17,885 bases of DNA from Bacillota bacterium (GCA_023415475.1 JAEZKL010000116.1:1-17885), one strand, 5' to 3'. Positions 1 through 8,427 are shown, counted from the first letter of the stretch. The notes: a model not told the origin generated them from the letters alone. Translations and numbers: made by a program.

Positions 1-2
1 TT

Positions 3-218
3 CAAGGTGTAATGAAGAGAATTAAAGCCTAAGGTGCGGAGGTGGTAGTATATGAGCCTACCGTAGAGGATGTGAGTACTTTTTTCGGTAGTAAAATTAT
101 AAACGATTTGGAGCTATTTAAGAAAAAGTGTGATGCTATTATCGCAAATAGATATGATATTTCTTTGGACGATGTTAGGGGAAAGGTATATACAAGAGAT
201 ATCTTCCAGAGAGATTGA
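3..218 (+). pseudogene. ugd: UDP-glucose 6-dehydrogenase, C-terminal remnant with in-frame stop
   Basis: Reading from base 3 gives QGVMKRIKA, then TAA (30-32), then GAEVVVYEPT and on to KVYTRDIFQRD with a TGA at 216-218. This matches the C-terminal NAD-binding half of UDP-glucose 6-dehydrogenase, which oxidises UDP-glucose to UDP-glucuronate for capsule or exopolysaccharide. Family members read K-A-K-G at the position of the stop, so a single A-to-T change of a lysine codon explains it. The remaining 62 codons show good conservation and no frameshift, which suggests a recent lesion or a sequencing error. The gene starts outside the window. Its position directly before polysaccharide genes fits a surface-glycan locus. 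The family call is firm; whether any protein is made is unknown. Confidence 0.8.
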
Positions 219-362
219 TGATAAAATGTATGTATATTTTTAGGTTTGGAAGGAATGGCTGATAAACGCGAAGAAGCGCTATTAATATAGCAATGTTAAC
301 TTTTGGGAAAACAATGGAAGTTGAATAGTTATTAAAAACTAAGTTATATTGCGAGGATAATC

Positions 363-2417
363 ATGAAAACACTTGATAAGATACGGCAACATATCGTACA
401 GAAGCGTAAGATACTGCTTTTTTTTGTATGTATATTACTGGCAATGACACCATATTTAACAATGTACATAGGGTTTATTGATGAAATGGATAACATGCTA
501 GGGGGACGAATTATAGCAGATGGGGGGGTGCTGTATAGAGATTATATTACCCAGCATACTCCATTGGTGTATTATTTGATGGCGTTATTTACAAAGCTTG
601 GTATCACTTCTTTAGGTGCAAGAGCCTCTGTTTTTAATGCACGAATTTTATTTTATATCATTATAGTCCTATTTTTTATGTTTGTATACTTTCGATATAA
701 GAGATACTTTGGCTCCAAAGCACTTCTTATTCTTCCAATAACTTTTGTATTGGATATAGCTAGACACGTCTTCATGCAGGGTGTTTTATCTGATATGTTT
801 CAAGCAATGGCATTACTTGTCTTATTCATGGAGTTTTTTGTTTTCTGTATTCAAAAACCAAAAAGATTATCTCCATCGAGCATATTGATTATTTCATTAT
901 CGATTTTTATAGCGTTGGGTGTTGCCTTTATGTCTATATATGCTATTTTTGTGATTTTTTTTGGTGTTATGATTTTGGAAGTTAAAGACCTGTCTGACCA
1001 TAAGCAGATAAAGCTCAGTATTCAAGGAAAAGAGATTATTTCGCGCTATGCTCCGTTGGTTATATCACTAATTATTTTATGTGCACTGTATCTTGGCTAT
1101 TTTGCTTTGAACCACGCTCTCAAAGATATGGTTTATCAAAGCTATACATTTAACAGAGTGATTTATCCCCGCTATACGGGTAAATATTCTAGCATACTTT
1201 TAACAGCTTATGAAGGTATTAATGGATATGTAAATTACTTTAAAGATAGTTTCGCAAAATTATATACTCTAGAAACACTTGTGCCTTCATTATTGCTTCT
1301 AAGCAATATTGGTGCATCTTTATTGTTTGCAAAAAAAAGTAAGGTCCTAGGCATAACAACGATAATGTTTACAATATACACCGGAATCCGCGGCTATGCA
1401 GACTTTCATGTGACAGCATATATTATGTTCTCCTGGTTTTGTTTTGCTTATCTCATGCAACATCTGATTCTAACGAAAAAAAGTACTAAACAGTATTTTG
1501 TAATTGCAATTTTTGGTATTTTAAGTTTTTCTCCTTATGTTAGCAGCATAAAGTATGTTGGTGACATAAGACATATTTATGATTCACCTACACAGAATTA
1601 CTATATCAATAAATACGTTCCCCAAGGAGGAAGTATCTTCAATAGTAGTTTGGACTTATCGATGTACTTTGATAATAATGTTGGAATGGCAAGTAGAATG
1701 TGCGGCATTTTTCCGTGGTATTATGATGCATTAAAGCCAAGTATTATAGCTGATTTGAAGAAGAACAAACCTTGTGTGATCTTCTATAATCCTGAGGATG
1801 AAGTTTGGGGTCACAAAAACAAAGATTATTGCTTGGAATTAGAAGAGTTACTATCAGAAGACTACATTTATTATCCTGATTCTGATGCAGCATTTGAATA
1901 CACGGATGATTTTAGTAATCGCGTTTGGATTCGTAAAGGTATAGGAGTTAAGTCTGTAAAACAGCATACAGTGTCAGATGACACATATAAAAGTAGTCCA
2001 AATGGCCTGCATATTGGCGAAATAGTGAAAGATGTTGTAATCAAGCAATCCTTTGTGTCAAACAAAGATAATTTGTGTGGAATACAAATCATGTTTGCTA
2101 CCTTTTTCCGCAAAAATACATGTTCTGTAAGGTTGAGACTATATGATAAAGATGATATTCTACTTTACGAGCAAAAGGTTGATACGGAAGTTCTACAAGA
2201 TAACGATTACTTTCGATTTATGTTTGATGATATTCTAGACTCTAGCGAAAAGCTATATACGTTGGTTATTGATTCGGAAAACGCTATACCTGGAAATGCG
2301 GTAACGATATGGTGTACAAATTTGGATTCATATAAAGGTACTTTATACATTAACGAAAAAGAGCAACTTAATAGCTTATGTATTATACCTGTGTATAATA
2401 CCGGCGATGGAACTTGA
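363..2417 (+). CDS. GT-C-like polytopic membrane glycosyltransferase (GT39/ArnT-like)
   Basis: This 684-residue protein has about ten hydrophobic segments in residues 15-400, followed by a soluble C-terminal part of about 280 residues. After the first membrane segment the outer loop reads FIDEMDN (D40, E41), then GGxIIADGGVLYRDYITQHTPLVYY. An acidic pair in the first loop followed by YRD...HTPL is typical of lipid-phosphosugar-dependent GT-C transferases of the PMT/GT39 type. The last 110 or so residues are rich in beta strands and may form a jelly-roll domain. It probably transfers sugars to a surface polymer on the outer face of the membrane. The start is supported by GAGGA at 353-357, five bases upstream. 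The gene is AT-rich and its neighbours are polysaccharide genes. No close family member was recognised, so the substrate is open; a polymerase or ligase role is also possible. Confidence 0.6.
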   Translation: MKTLDKIRQHIVQKRKILLFFVCILLAMTPYLTMYIGFIDEMDNMLGGRIIADGGVLYRDYITQHTPLVYYLMALFTKLGITSLGARASVFNARILFYIIIVLFFMFVYFRYKRYFGSKALLILPITFVLDIARHVFMQGVLSDMFQAMALLVLFMEFFVFCIQKPKRLSPSSILIISLSIFIALGVAFMSIYAIFVIFFGVMILEVKDLSDHKQIKLSIQGKEIISRYAPLVISLIILCALYLGYFALNHALKDMVYQSYTFNRVIYPRYTGKYSSILLTAYEGINGYVNYFKDSFAKLYTLETLVPSLLLLSNIGASLLFAKKSKVLGITTIMFTIYTGIRGYADFHVTAYIMFSWFCFAYLMQHLILTKKSTKQYFVIAIFGILSFSPYVSSIKYVGDIRHIYDSPTQNYYINKYVPQGGSIFNSSLDLSMYFDNNVGMASRMCGIFPWYYDALKPSIIADLKKNKPCVIFYNPEDEVWGHKNKDYCLELEELLSEDYIYYPDSDAAFEYTDDFSNRVWIRKGIGVKSVKQHTVSDDTYKSSPNGLHIGEIVKDVVIKQSFVSNKDNLCGIQIMFATFFRKNTCSVRLRLYDKDDILLYEQKVDTEVLQDNDYFRFMFDDILDSSEKLYTLVIDSENAIPGNAVTIWCTNLDSYKGTLYINEKEQLNSLCIIPVYNTGDGT

Positions 2418-2650
2418 TCTGAGTATAGTTAAATATGTATCATTTAGTGTAGATGTAAATTCCGGTGTAAAGTTAGATGGGGGATTTGATAATTGGAATT
2501 AAGTTTTACACTCAACCTACAGATAATAATAAGGATTTGTCTATTGAATTAAATAATCTATATTGTTATAATTGCTTAGTATATGACATATAGCTAATTT
2601 AGTTTTTGGCTAATCAATGCAAATGATATATAAGAAAGAAGGATATGTTA
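2418..2650. other. AT-rich intergenic region before the Wzz-type gene
   Basis: No ORF of note, no clear terminator and no consensus promoter were found here. The end holds a ribosome binding site (AGAAAGAAGGA, about 2634-2643). It lies only one or two bases from the first ATG (2645) but about seven from the ATG at 2651, so the second ATG is the better start for the next gene. Confidence 0.4.
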
Positions 2651-3673
2651 ATGAATACTAATCAGAGTAGAGACAACTACATAGGAAATGGAATTACATT
2701 GAGGACTCTTATAAGGATCTTTAAGAAAAAAAAATATAGTATTATTAGCTTGGCAGTATTATTTGCTGTATTAGTTGGAATTATTAGTGTGTTTTTTATC
2801 TCTCCGGTTTATAATACTAGGGTGAATATTATTATAAGTATGCCGGAGACATATCACACGGAATATGGAGACTATGTACTCCCACTCTCAACCAAAGATC
2901 AGTACCTTCACTTGCTAAAAAGCAACGAGGTGTTATTAAATACGATTAAGGATATGGAGTTTGAAAAAGATGTAACTATTGAAAAACTAAGCGATAGGAT
3001 AACAATTCAAAATGAAGATAAGGATACAACCAGTTTTTCTTTTATAGTATCTGCCGCTACTCCTGAAGAATCTCTTCACTTTGCTAATACACTATATAAT
3101 AATTATATTGAGTTTATAGATTATATGGTGAAGGAACGGACAGTTAATTATTTCTATAATAATTTTTCTATTGAATTGGTTGATCTGGAGACAAGCTTAA
3201 CTAAGGAGCAGGAGGCATTAAAAGATAACCAGAAACTCTTGGACCAGATTATTAAGGAGTACAAGTCAGTGAATCTGGAAGTAATTGATTATATTGGTAA
3301 GAATGGAAGTTATATTCTTCCACAAGACACTATCAATCCAAATTATGTCAAAGTAGAAGCAGATGTGATTCTTAATAAACAGAGTATTAATGAATTGACA
3401 AGAACAATTAATATAAAAAAGCAATACCTGTCTCAATTAGAAAAAGAGAAAGAAGCCATTGAGAATTATCAAAATAATGGCAATAAAGATAATATCAACA
3501 TTGATCTTGTCAGTGTGGTGGAATCCAATATCTTCATGCCTTCTGAATTAGTGGCGCCTACAAGGAAAAGCAATTCAAGCGTCACAAAGAATGTTATTAT
3601 TGGTGCAGTATTTGGAGGGATGTTAGGTATGATTTCGGCCTTGCTTCAGGCATACAATAAGGATGAACTATAA
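2651..3673 (+). CDS. Wzz/YveK-type polysaccharide chain-length determinant
   Basis: This protein has 340 residues from the preferred ATG at 2651 (342 from 2645). It has a basic stretch FKKKKYS, a first membrane helix (about residues 30-51), an extracellular part of about 260 residues with long helical, coiled-coil-prone segments, and a second membrane helix near the C-terminus. The second helix follows VAPTRK and contains the glycine-rich VIIGAVFGGMLGMISALL. This two-helix layout is that of Wzz/CapA/YveK proteins, which set polymer length or activate a partner tyrosine kinase. No Walker motif or tyrosine cluster is present, so it is not a fused BY-kinase, and no kinase or phosphatase partner lies next to it. 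It probably acts with the surface-glycan genes around it. The family call is fairly sure; the polymer is unknown. Confidence 0.75.
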   Translation: MNTNQSRDNYIGNGITLRTLIRIFKKKKYSIISLAVLFAVLVGIISVFFISPVYNTRVNIIISMPETYHTEYGDYVLPLSTKDQYLHLLKSNEVLLNTIKDMEFEKDVTIEKLSDRITIQNEDKDTTSFSFIVSAATPEESLHFANTLYNNYIEFIDYMVKERTVNYFYNNFSIELVDLETSLTKEQEALKDNQKLLDQIIKEYKSVNLEVIDYIGKNGSYILPQDTINPNYVKVEADVILNKQSINELTRTINIKKQYLSQLEKEKEAIENYQNNGNKDNINIDLVSVVESNIFMPSELVAPTRKSNSSVTKNVIIGAVFGGMLGMISALLQAYNKDEL

Positions 3674-3828
3674 TTGCAAATAGACCAGAGAAGAATAGCA
3701 TAACAACTATTTTCTGTAATGGAACAATAATATTCGGGAAATTTAAGTACAACGTTGTATTTATAGTTGGGGACCGTAAAAATAATAAATTGAATATGTA
3801 GGATTTGGTTAAGAAAGGAAAGACATTA

Positions 3829-4707
3829 ATGAAAGGCATTATTCTCGCCGGAGGCTCCGGCACAAGGTTATATCCATTAACAATGGTAACTTCAAAACAA
3901 TTGTTACCAGTATACGACAAACCAATGATATATTATCCCTTATCTACATTGATGCTGGCTGGTATCAGGGAGATTCTTATCATTTCGACCCCGTATGATT
4001 TACCAAACTTCAAGCGTCTTCTTGGAGATGGTTCCAGCTTTGGTATTCATTTATCTTATGCAGAACAACCCTCTCCGGATGGTCTGGCTCAGGCCTTTTT
4101 AATCGGTGAAGAATTCATCGATGGACAAGCTTGTGCCATGGTGCTTGGAGATAATATCTTCTATGGTAGTGGTTTGACCAAGCACTTGAAAGAAGCTGCA
4201 CGAAGAGAGCATGGCGCTACAGTGTTCGGTTATTATGTAGACGACCCAGAACGATTTGGTATAGTGGAATTCGATGCTAATGGCAAAGCGATCTCTATCG
4301 AAGAAAAGCCAGAGAAACCGAAGTCGAATTATTGTGTTACCGGTTTATATTTTTACGATAATAGAATATGTGACTTCGCTAAAAAGGTAAAGCCATCAAA
4401 GAGAGGCGAACTAGAAATCACGGATCTAAATCGAATGTACTTAGAAGAAGACGGCCTAAATGTTGTTACTCTGGGCAGAGGTTATGCATGGCTGGATACC
4501 GGAACCATGGATGCCTTAAGTGATGCTTCAGAATTTGTAAGAGTAATTGAAAAACGCCAAGGGATCCAGATTGCTGCTATCGAAGAAATCGCGTATATCA
4601 ATGGTTGGATCACCAAAGAGAAGCTTCTTGAGGCAGCCGAGCATTATGGCAAATCTTCCTATGGACAGCATTTACGGAAGGTGTCAGAAGGAAAAATCTT
4701 TTATTAA
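3829..4707 (+). CDS. rfbA: Glucose-1-phosphate thymidylyltransferase
   Basis: This 292-residue enzyme catalyses the first step of dTDP-sugar synthesis, joining glucose-1-phosphate and dTTP to give dTDP-glucose in the cytoplasm. The N-terminal nucleotide-binding signature is ILAGGSGTRLYPLT (from residue 5), followed by SKQLLPVYDKPMIYYPLSTLM and the LGDNIFYG motif near residue 110. EKPEKPKSNYCVTGLYFYD and the C-terminal GYAWLDTGTMDAL also match RmlA. Length is as usual for the family. The reading frame is open back to a TTG at 3805, but the ATG at 3829, nine bases after AAAGGAA (3814-3820), gives the normal N-terminus. rfbC follows about 210 bases later; rfbB and rfbD are absent from the window. 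Confidence 0.96.
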   Translation: MKGIILAGGSGTRLYPLTMVTSKQLLPVYDKPMIYYPLSTLMLAGIREILIISTPYDLPNFKRLLGDGSSFGIHLSYAEQPSPDGLAQAFLIGEEFIDGQACAMVLGDNIFYGSGLTKHLKEAARREHGATVFGYYVDDPERFGIVEFDANGKAISIEEKPEKPKSNYCVTGLYFYDNRICDFAKKVKPSKRGELEITDLNRMYLEEDGLNVVTLGRGYAWLDTGTMDALSDASEFVRVIEKRQGIQIAAIEEIAYINGWITKEKLLEAAEHYGKSSYGQHLRKVSEGKIFY

Positions 4708-4733
4708 GTTTATATTATTCACTATTTACTCAG

Positions 4734-4761
4734 GGAAGGTATTTGATAACAGATATCTTCC
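4734..4761 (+). terminator. Weak hairpin after rfbA
   Basis: GGAAGGTAT (4734-4742) can pair with ATATCTTCC (4753-4761), with one G-U pair and a 10-base loop. No T-run follows, so it is either a weak terminator or an RNA-stabilising hairpin between rfbA and rfbC. Confidence 0.3.
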
Positions 4762-4879
4762 TTGAAATGTATCAGTGAATATTGTAGGATTAGTAAACAT
4801 TAGAACAGCAATAAAGTGCCATAAGTTCAGAGATAGAAAAGGAATATAGTGAGTATTATAATTTAGAGAAAGGAAAAGT

Positions 4880-4921
4880 ATGATGATTTACTTATTAGTA
4901 TATCATACAAAAATAACATGA
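4880..4921 (+). CDS. 13-codon leader ORF overlapping the rfbC start
   Basis: The reading frame MMIYLLVYHTKIT ends in a TGA (4919-4921) that overlaps the rfbC ATG (4918-4920) as ATGA. It is preceded by a good ribosome binding site, GAGAAAGGA (about 4866-4874), whereas rfbC has no purine-rich site of its own. Ribosomes finishing the leader could therefore restart on rfbC (translational coupling). The peptide itself resembles nothing known and is probably not functional as a protein. The coupling role is inferred from layout only. Confidence 0.4.
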   Translation: MMIYLLVYHTKIT

Positions 4922-5469
4922 AAGTAATTACTACAGACTTAAAAGATGTATATATTCTGGAGCCTCAGGTACACGGCGACCACAGAGGATGGTTTGTTGA
5001 AAGCTGGTCGGAACGAACCATGGAGGAGAATGGGCTGCACTATAAATTTGTACAGGACAATCATTCTTTTTCTGCAGCGAAAGGTACACTAAGGGGTCTT
5101 CATTGCCAGAAGGGAGAAGCTGCCCAGGCAAAGCTGGTCAGGTGTACCCGAGGTGCGATTATGGATTTTGTGGTGGATGTTCGTAAGGGCTCCCCAACGT
5201 ATAAGCAATGGATTTCGGTAGAGTTGTCTGCGGAGAATCATAGACAGCTGCTGGTTCCCAGAGGTTTTCTGCATGGCTTCCTTACTCTAACCGAGGATGT
5301 GGAATTTTTATATAGAGTAGATAATTATTATAATAAAGAGGCCGATCGTTCCATATGCTGGAATGATCCCGAATTGGGCGTTCAATGGGGTATTGATAAG
5401 CCTATTCTTTCAGAGAAGGATGCGATTGCACCTTTATATCGTGATAGTGATATCGATTTTGTGTATTAG
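4918..5469 (+). CDS. rfbC: dTDP-4-dehydrorhamnose 3,5-epimerase
   Basis: This 183-residue cupin enzyme epimerises C3 and C5 of dTDP-4-keto-6-deoxyglucose, the third step to dTDP-L-rhamnose. Conserved blocks are EPQVHGDHRGWFVESW (residues 15-30), GTLRGLHCQ with the catalytic-type His62, DVRKGSPTYKQW, VPRGFLHGFLTL, and LYRVDNYYNKEADRSICWNDPELGVQW with the Tyr132 equivalent, then D168 near the end. Length is normal. The ATG at 4918 is the only start that gives the usual N-terminus (MKVI...), yet it has no Shine-Dalgarno of its own; the overlapping leader ORF probably supplies the ribosomes. With rfbA it supports rhamnose-containing surface glycan. Confidence 0.95.
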   Translation: MKVITTDLKDVYILEPQVHGDHRGWFVESWSERTMEENGLHYKFVQDNHSFSAAKGTLRGLHCQKGEAAQAKLVRCTRGAIMDFVVDVRKGSPTYKQWISVELSAENHRQLLVPRGFLHGFLTLTEDVEFLYRVDNYYNKEADRSICWNDPELGVQWGIDKPILSEKDAIAPLYRDSDIDFVY

Positions 5470-5515
5470 AATGTCATTGTATCATAATCAGAATTTTGTA
5501 ATAATCATCTGAATG

Positions 5516-5604
5516 CCGATATAATAATTAGAATGTCAAATTAATAAAAAAAACCGATATAATAAGTATACCGATATTATCAGTATACCGATATAAAAAA
5601 TAAG
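5516..5604. repeat. 17-bp tandem repeat with CCGATAT core, upstream of the lipid kinase
   Basis: CCGATAT occurs at 5554, 5571 and 5588, exactly 17 bases apart, inside near-identical units of the form CCGATATaataagTATA. A fourth copy lies at 5516. Some copies run into TATAAT (for example 5558-5563), so the array may overlap a promoter for the next gene. Regular spacing suggests an operator array or replication slippage; no known binding protein was recognised. Confidence 0.6.
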
Positions 5605-5637
5605 GACCAGATTTTAACCGGAATGGGAGGGAACCTC

Positions 5638-6576
5638 ATGAAGAAGCTTCTATTCGTTTTTAATCCGACAGCTGGCAGGGGAAGACTTAAGAGCAAGCTA
5701 TTCGATATCGTGGATAGCTTTATTAAGCATGGCTATGTCGTTCAGGTATACCCAACCCAGCAGAAGGGGGATGCAACCAATATTGTCATGAAGGAACCGG
5801 ATCAATATGATCTTCTGGTAGTAGCCGGTGGTGATGGTACTCTCAATGAAGTGATTACCGGTATGATGAAGGCGAACAGAGTTGTTCCGATCGGGCTTAT
5901 TCCGGCAGGTTCAATGAATGATGTCGGCCATAGCTTTAAGATTAGCAGAAATATTATGAATGCAGTTCGTGTTGTTATGTCAGGCAGACCCTATTCCATG
6001 GATATCGGTAAGTTCAATGATAAATATTTTATTTACGTTGCGGCCTTTGGGGCCTTTACGGATATATCTTATACCACCTCGCAGAAGAATAAGAATGTGA
6101 TTGGTAACCTTGCTTATTATCTGGAAGGAATCAAAAAGCTGTCAGAGCTGAAACCCAGGCGCATCCGGGTTCAATACGGTAATAAGGTGATTGAAGAGGA
6201 ATTCCTGATTGGACTGGTTACTAACTCGCTCTACATAGGCGGCTTCAAGAATCTGAATTACAAGAAGACGAGTCTGAATGATGGCCTATTAGAGCTTCTG
6301 CTGGTGAAGATGCCTAAGAATATTATTGATCTGGAGATGATCGTCAGTTCTTTAATCAATTATAAGATTAATGAGAGCCTGATGTATTATATTCAGGCAC
6401 CCAGCCTGATCATTTCCTCCGAGAAGATGGAATGGACCCTGGACGGAGAATATGGTGGGACATACGAGCAGGTAGAGATCAGTAACTGCAATAAAGCGAT
6501 TAAAATCATATGTAATTCACTTCACGACAATTGTGAGCAAGGAATGAAGAAAGGCAATTCACTGAAAGACAGGTAG
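5638..6576 (+). CDS. YegS/DgkB-type diacylglycerol (lipid) kinase family protein
   Basis: This 312-residue protein of the DAGK catalytic family probably phosphorylates diacylglycerol or a related lipid at the membrane with ATP. It shows the N-terminal FNPTAGRGR (residues 8-16), the nucleotide-binding VVAGGDGTLNEVITG (G64-G65-D66-G67-T68), IPAGSMNDVGHSF and the C-terminal WTLDGEYG. The usual asparagine-rich GTxNDFA motif is altered to GSMNDVG. Length is typical. An ATG at 5623 is in frame, but the site GGGAGGG (5625-5631) points to the ATG at 5638, which also gives the usual MKKLLFVFNP start. It stands alone behind a repeat array. In clostridia such proteins recycle diacylglycerol from lipoteichoic-acid synthesis or act as unspecified lipid kinases; the substrate cannot be told here. 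Confidence 0.88.
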   Translation: MKKLLFVFNPTAGRGRLKSKLFDIVDSFIKHGYVVQVYPTQQKGDATNIVMKEPDQYDLLVVAGGDGTLNEVITGMMKANRVVPIGLIPAGSMNDVGHSFKISRNIMNAVRVVMSGRPYSMDIGKFNDKYFIYVAAFGAFTDISYTTSQKNKNVIGNLAYYLEGIKKLSELKPRRIRVQYGNKVIEEEFLIGLVTNSLYIGGFKNLNYKKTSLNDGLLELLLVKMPKNIIDLEMIVSSLINYKINESLMYYIQAPSLIISSEKMEWTLDGEYGGTYEQVEISNCNKAIKIICNSLHDNCEQGMKKGNSLKDR

Positions 6577-6673
6577 ATAGTGAGGAAATTATATGTTAAT
6601 CATAAAGGAGAGTATCATCACCATACAAATGTAATATTTTTAACCCTCTAAGGATAAAAACAGAAACAAAATG

Positions 6674-6703
6674 AAAGTTTTGCCTCTGAAAAGGCAAAAC
6701 TTT
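6674..6703. repeat. Perfect 12-bp hairpin
   Basis: AAAGTTTTGCCT (6674-6685) and AGGCAAAACTTT (6692-6703) form a perfect 12-bp stem with a 6-base loop. On the + strand no T-run follows; on the - strand the next bases are T-rich, so it could end transcription leftward. It abuts the decayed ATPase fragment and may mark a rearrangement point. The role is uncertain. Confidence 0.55.
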
Positions 6704-6713
6704 ACTTTGCTGA

Positions 6714-7112
6714 TACGATATCAAAGGAAAAGAGCTTCTGAAAACATTATCAAAGTATTATGTTGCAGATATTGGAATACGGAATATGTTGCTCGGATAT
6801 ACGGACAGTGATTATGGTCATATCCTTAAGAATATAGTATATCTGAAATTAATTCGTCGTGGTTATCAAGTATTTATTGGTAAGTGGTATAATCTGGAGA
6901 TCGATTTTATTGCTGTTAAACAGGATGAGAAGAAATATATTCAGGTAACCCAAAGCATCATAGATGAAACCGTTAAGAAGAGAGAATTGGAACCCCTAAA
7001 GGCTGTGAATGACAATTATGAGAAGATCATTCTGACGATGGACAAGACATTTTTTACAGATTATGAAGGGATAAGGTTCATAAATGTATTAGATTTTCTC
7101 TTAAATTCTTAA
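6714..7112 (+). pseudogene. C-terminal remnant of a DUF4143-type AAA ATPase
   Basis: The frame reads YDIKGKELLKTLSKYYVADIGIRNMLLGYTDSDYGHILKN and continues to a stop at 7110-7112. This is the C-terminal, nuclease-like DUF4143 part of a family of ATP-binding proteins of unknown role; KYYVADIGIRNMLLG and EIDFIAVK are its usual blocks. The N-terminal AAA domain with its Walker motifs is missing, and the codon before YDIKG is TGA where the family commonly has arginine. An ATG at 6786 opens a 108-codon ORF, but homology runs 24 codons further upstream and no ribosome binding site precedes that ATG. It is therefore a truncated gene, not a small one. A 12-bp hairpin ends ten bases before the fragment. 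Confidence 0.75.
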
Positions 7113-7254
7113 TAATATAATTAGATTCGATACGTCAAGAAAATATTTATTAATTATAAAGGTCTTTTCAGAAGCATACAAGTCCCACTATTGTTCAAAA
7201 GGTAAAATCCGCTAAAGTTTGTATCAGCGAATGAAGGTTATGGGAGGATGAATT

Positions 7255-8427
7255 ATGGAATATAAGAACCTGGAGCAATTAAGTATTATTATTCAGAAGG
7301 AAATTGATGCAGGGGAGATTGCAGGGGCAGCAATCAGAGTGATTCATAACAATGAAACCTGCTATCGGGATGAATTGGGGTTTGCTGATATTGAGAAGAA
7401 AATTCCGATTCAGCGGGATACCATTTATCGTATGTTTTCCATGTCTAAGCCTGTTACGGCGGTTGCTGCAATGATATTATATGAGCGCGGTCTGCTGAAT
7501 CTGTTGGCTCCGGTAAGCGATTATCTGGAGGGCTTTCAAAAGCAGCAGGTGCTTACGGAAGCAGGTTTTGTTCCGGTAAATCGGGAGGTTACCATACAGG
7601 ATTTACTAAACATGACTTCAGGCATCGCTTATCCGGATGAGAGCTTTGAGGTTGGACGCAGAATGCAGAAGGTGTTCTCCGAGGTTGAGAGCTCCTATCA
7701 TAAAGGGATTAAAGTAAGTACGATTGAGTTCGCTAACCGTATTGGACAGGTACCTTTGGAATTTCAACCGGGTGATCATTGGAAGTATGGTGCCTCTGCC
7801 GATGTAATCGGAGCTGTGATCGAGGTGATTTCAGGTAAGAGCTATGGACAATTTCTTAAGGATGAGATTTTTATGCCTCTAAATATGATTGATACTGACT
7901 TCTATGTTCCCGAGGAGAAGCTTAATCGCTTTGCGAAAGCTTATGATTATAACGCAGAGATGAAATCTCTGATTCCGTTTACCGGGGATATGCTTGCTAT
8001 TTTTGATTATCTTACTCCTCCTGCCTTTGAATCGGGTGGCGCCGGCCTTGTTTCCACCATTAAGGACTATTCCCGTTTTGCTCTGATGCTTGCTAATAAT
8101 GGCATTCTAGGCGGTGTTCGAATCCTTGGAAGAAAGTCGGTGGAGTATCTGCGGACACCACAGCTGACACCCACTCAGGCAGTAACCTTTAATTGGGATG
8201 CACTGGCAGGATATAATTATGGCAATCTGATGCGAAGTATGGTGGATCCTGCGAAGGCTGCCAGCAACGGATCATTAGGTGAGTTTGGATGGGACGGTTG
8301 GACCGGTAATTACTTTATGATTGATCCGAAGGAGAATCTGGTCATGCTCTATATGATCCAACGTTGCGGAGGGACTAACCCAATTATGTTTCGTAAGCTG
8401 CGTTCCATTATCTATGGTGCTTTGTAA
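7255..8427 (+). CDS. Serine hydrolase of the beta-lactamase / EstB family
   Basis: This 390-residue protein has the penicillin-binding fold of class C beta-lactamases and EstB-type esterases. The nucleophile motif SMSK is at residues 62-65 (Ser62, Lys65) in YRMFSMSKPVTA. LLNMTSGIAYP follows near residue 117. WKYGASADVIG carries the second-motif Tyr178, with alanine and serine in place of the YxN asparagine. ESGGAGLVST replaces the KTG box. This pattern favours an esterase or D-aminopeptidase over a true beta-lactamase. No signal peptide is seen, so it is probably cytoplasmic. The start follows GGGAGGATGAATT, a strong site. It is a single-gene unit ending in a clear terminator. The natural substrate cannot be told from sequence. 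Confidence 0.88.
   Translation: MEYKNLEQLSIIIQKEIDAGEIAGAAIRVIHNNETCYRDELGFADIEKKIPIQRDTIYRMFSMSKPVTAVAAMILYERGLLNLLAPVSDYLEGFQKQQVLTEAGFVPVNREVTIQDLLNMTSGIAYPDESFEVGRRMQKVFSEVESSYHKGIKVSTIEFANRIGQVPLEFQPGDHWKYGASADVIGAVIEVISGKSYGQFLKDEIFMPLNMIDTDFYVPEEKLNRFAKAYDYNAEMKSLIPFTGDMLAIFDYLTPPAFESGGAGLVSTIKDYSRFALMLANNGILGGVRILGRKSVEYLRTPQLTPTQAVTFNWDALAGYNYGNLMRSMVDPAKAASNGSLGEFGWDGWTGNYFMIDPKENLVMLYMIQRCGGTNPIMFRKLRSIIYGAL

Noticed and set aside
321..349. TTGAAT-17-TTATAT as a promoter for the GT-C-like gene
   Set aside because: The start site would fall on the ribosome binding site at 353-357, leaving no room for a functional leader.
6593..6634. 13-codon ORF after the lipid kinase gene (MLIIKESIITIQM)
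   Set aside because: It is very short, has only a weak purine-rich site upstream and does not overlap or couple to a following gene.
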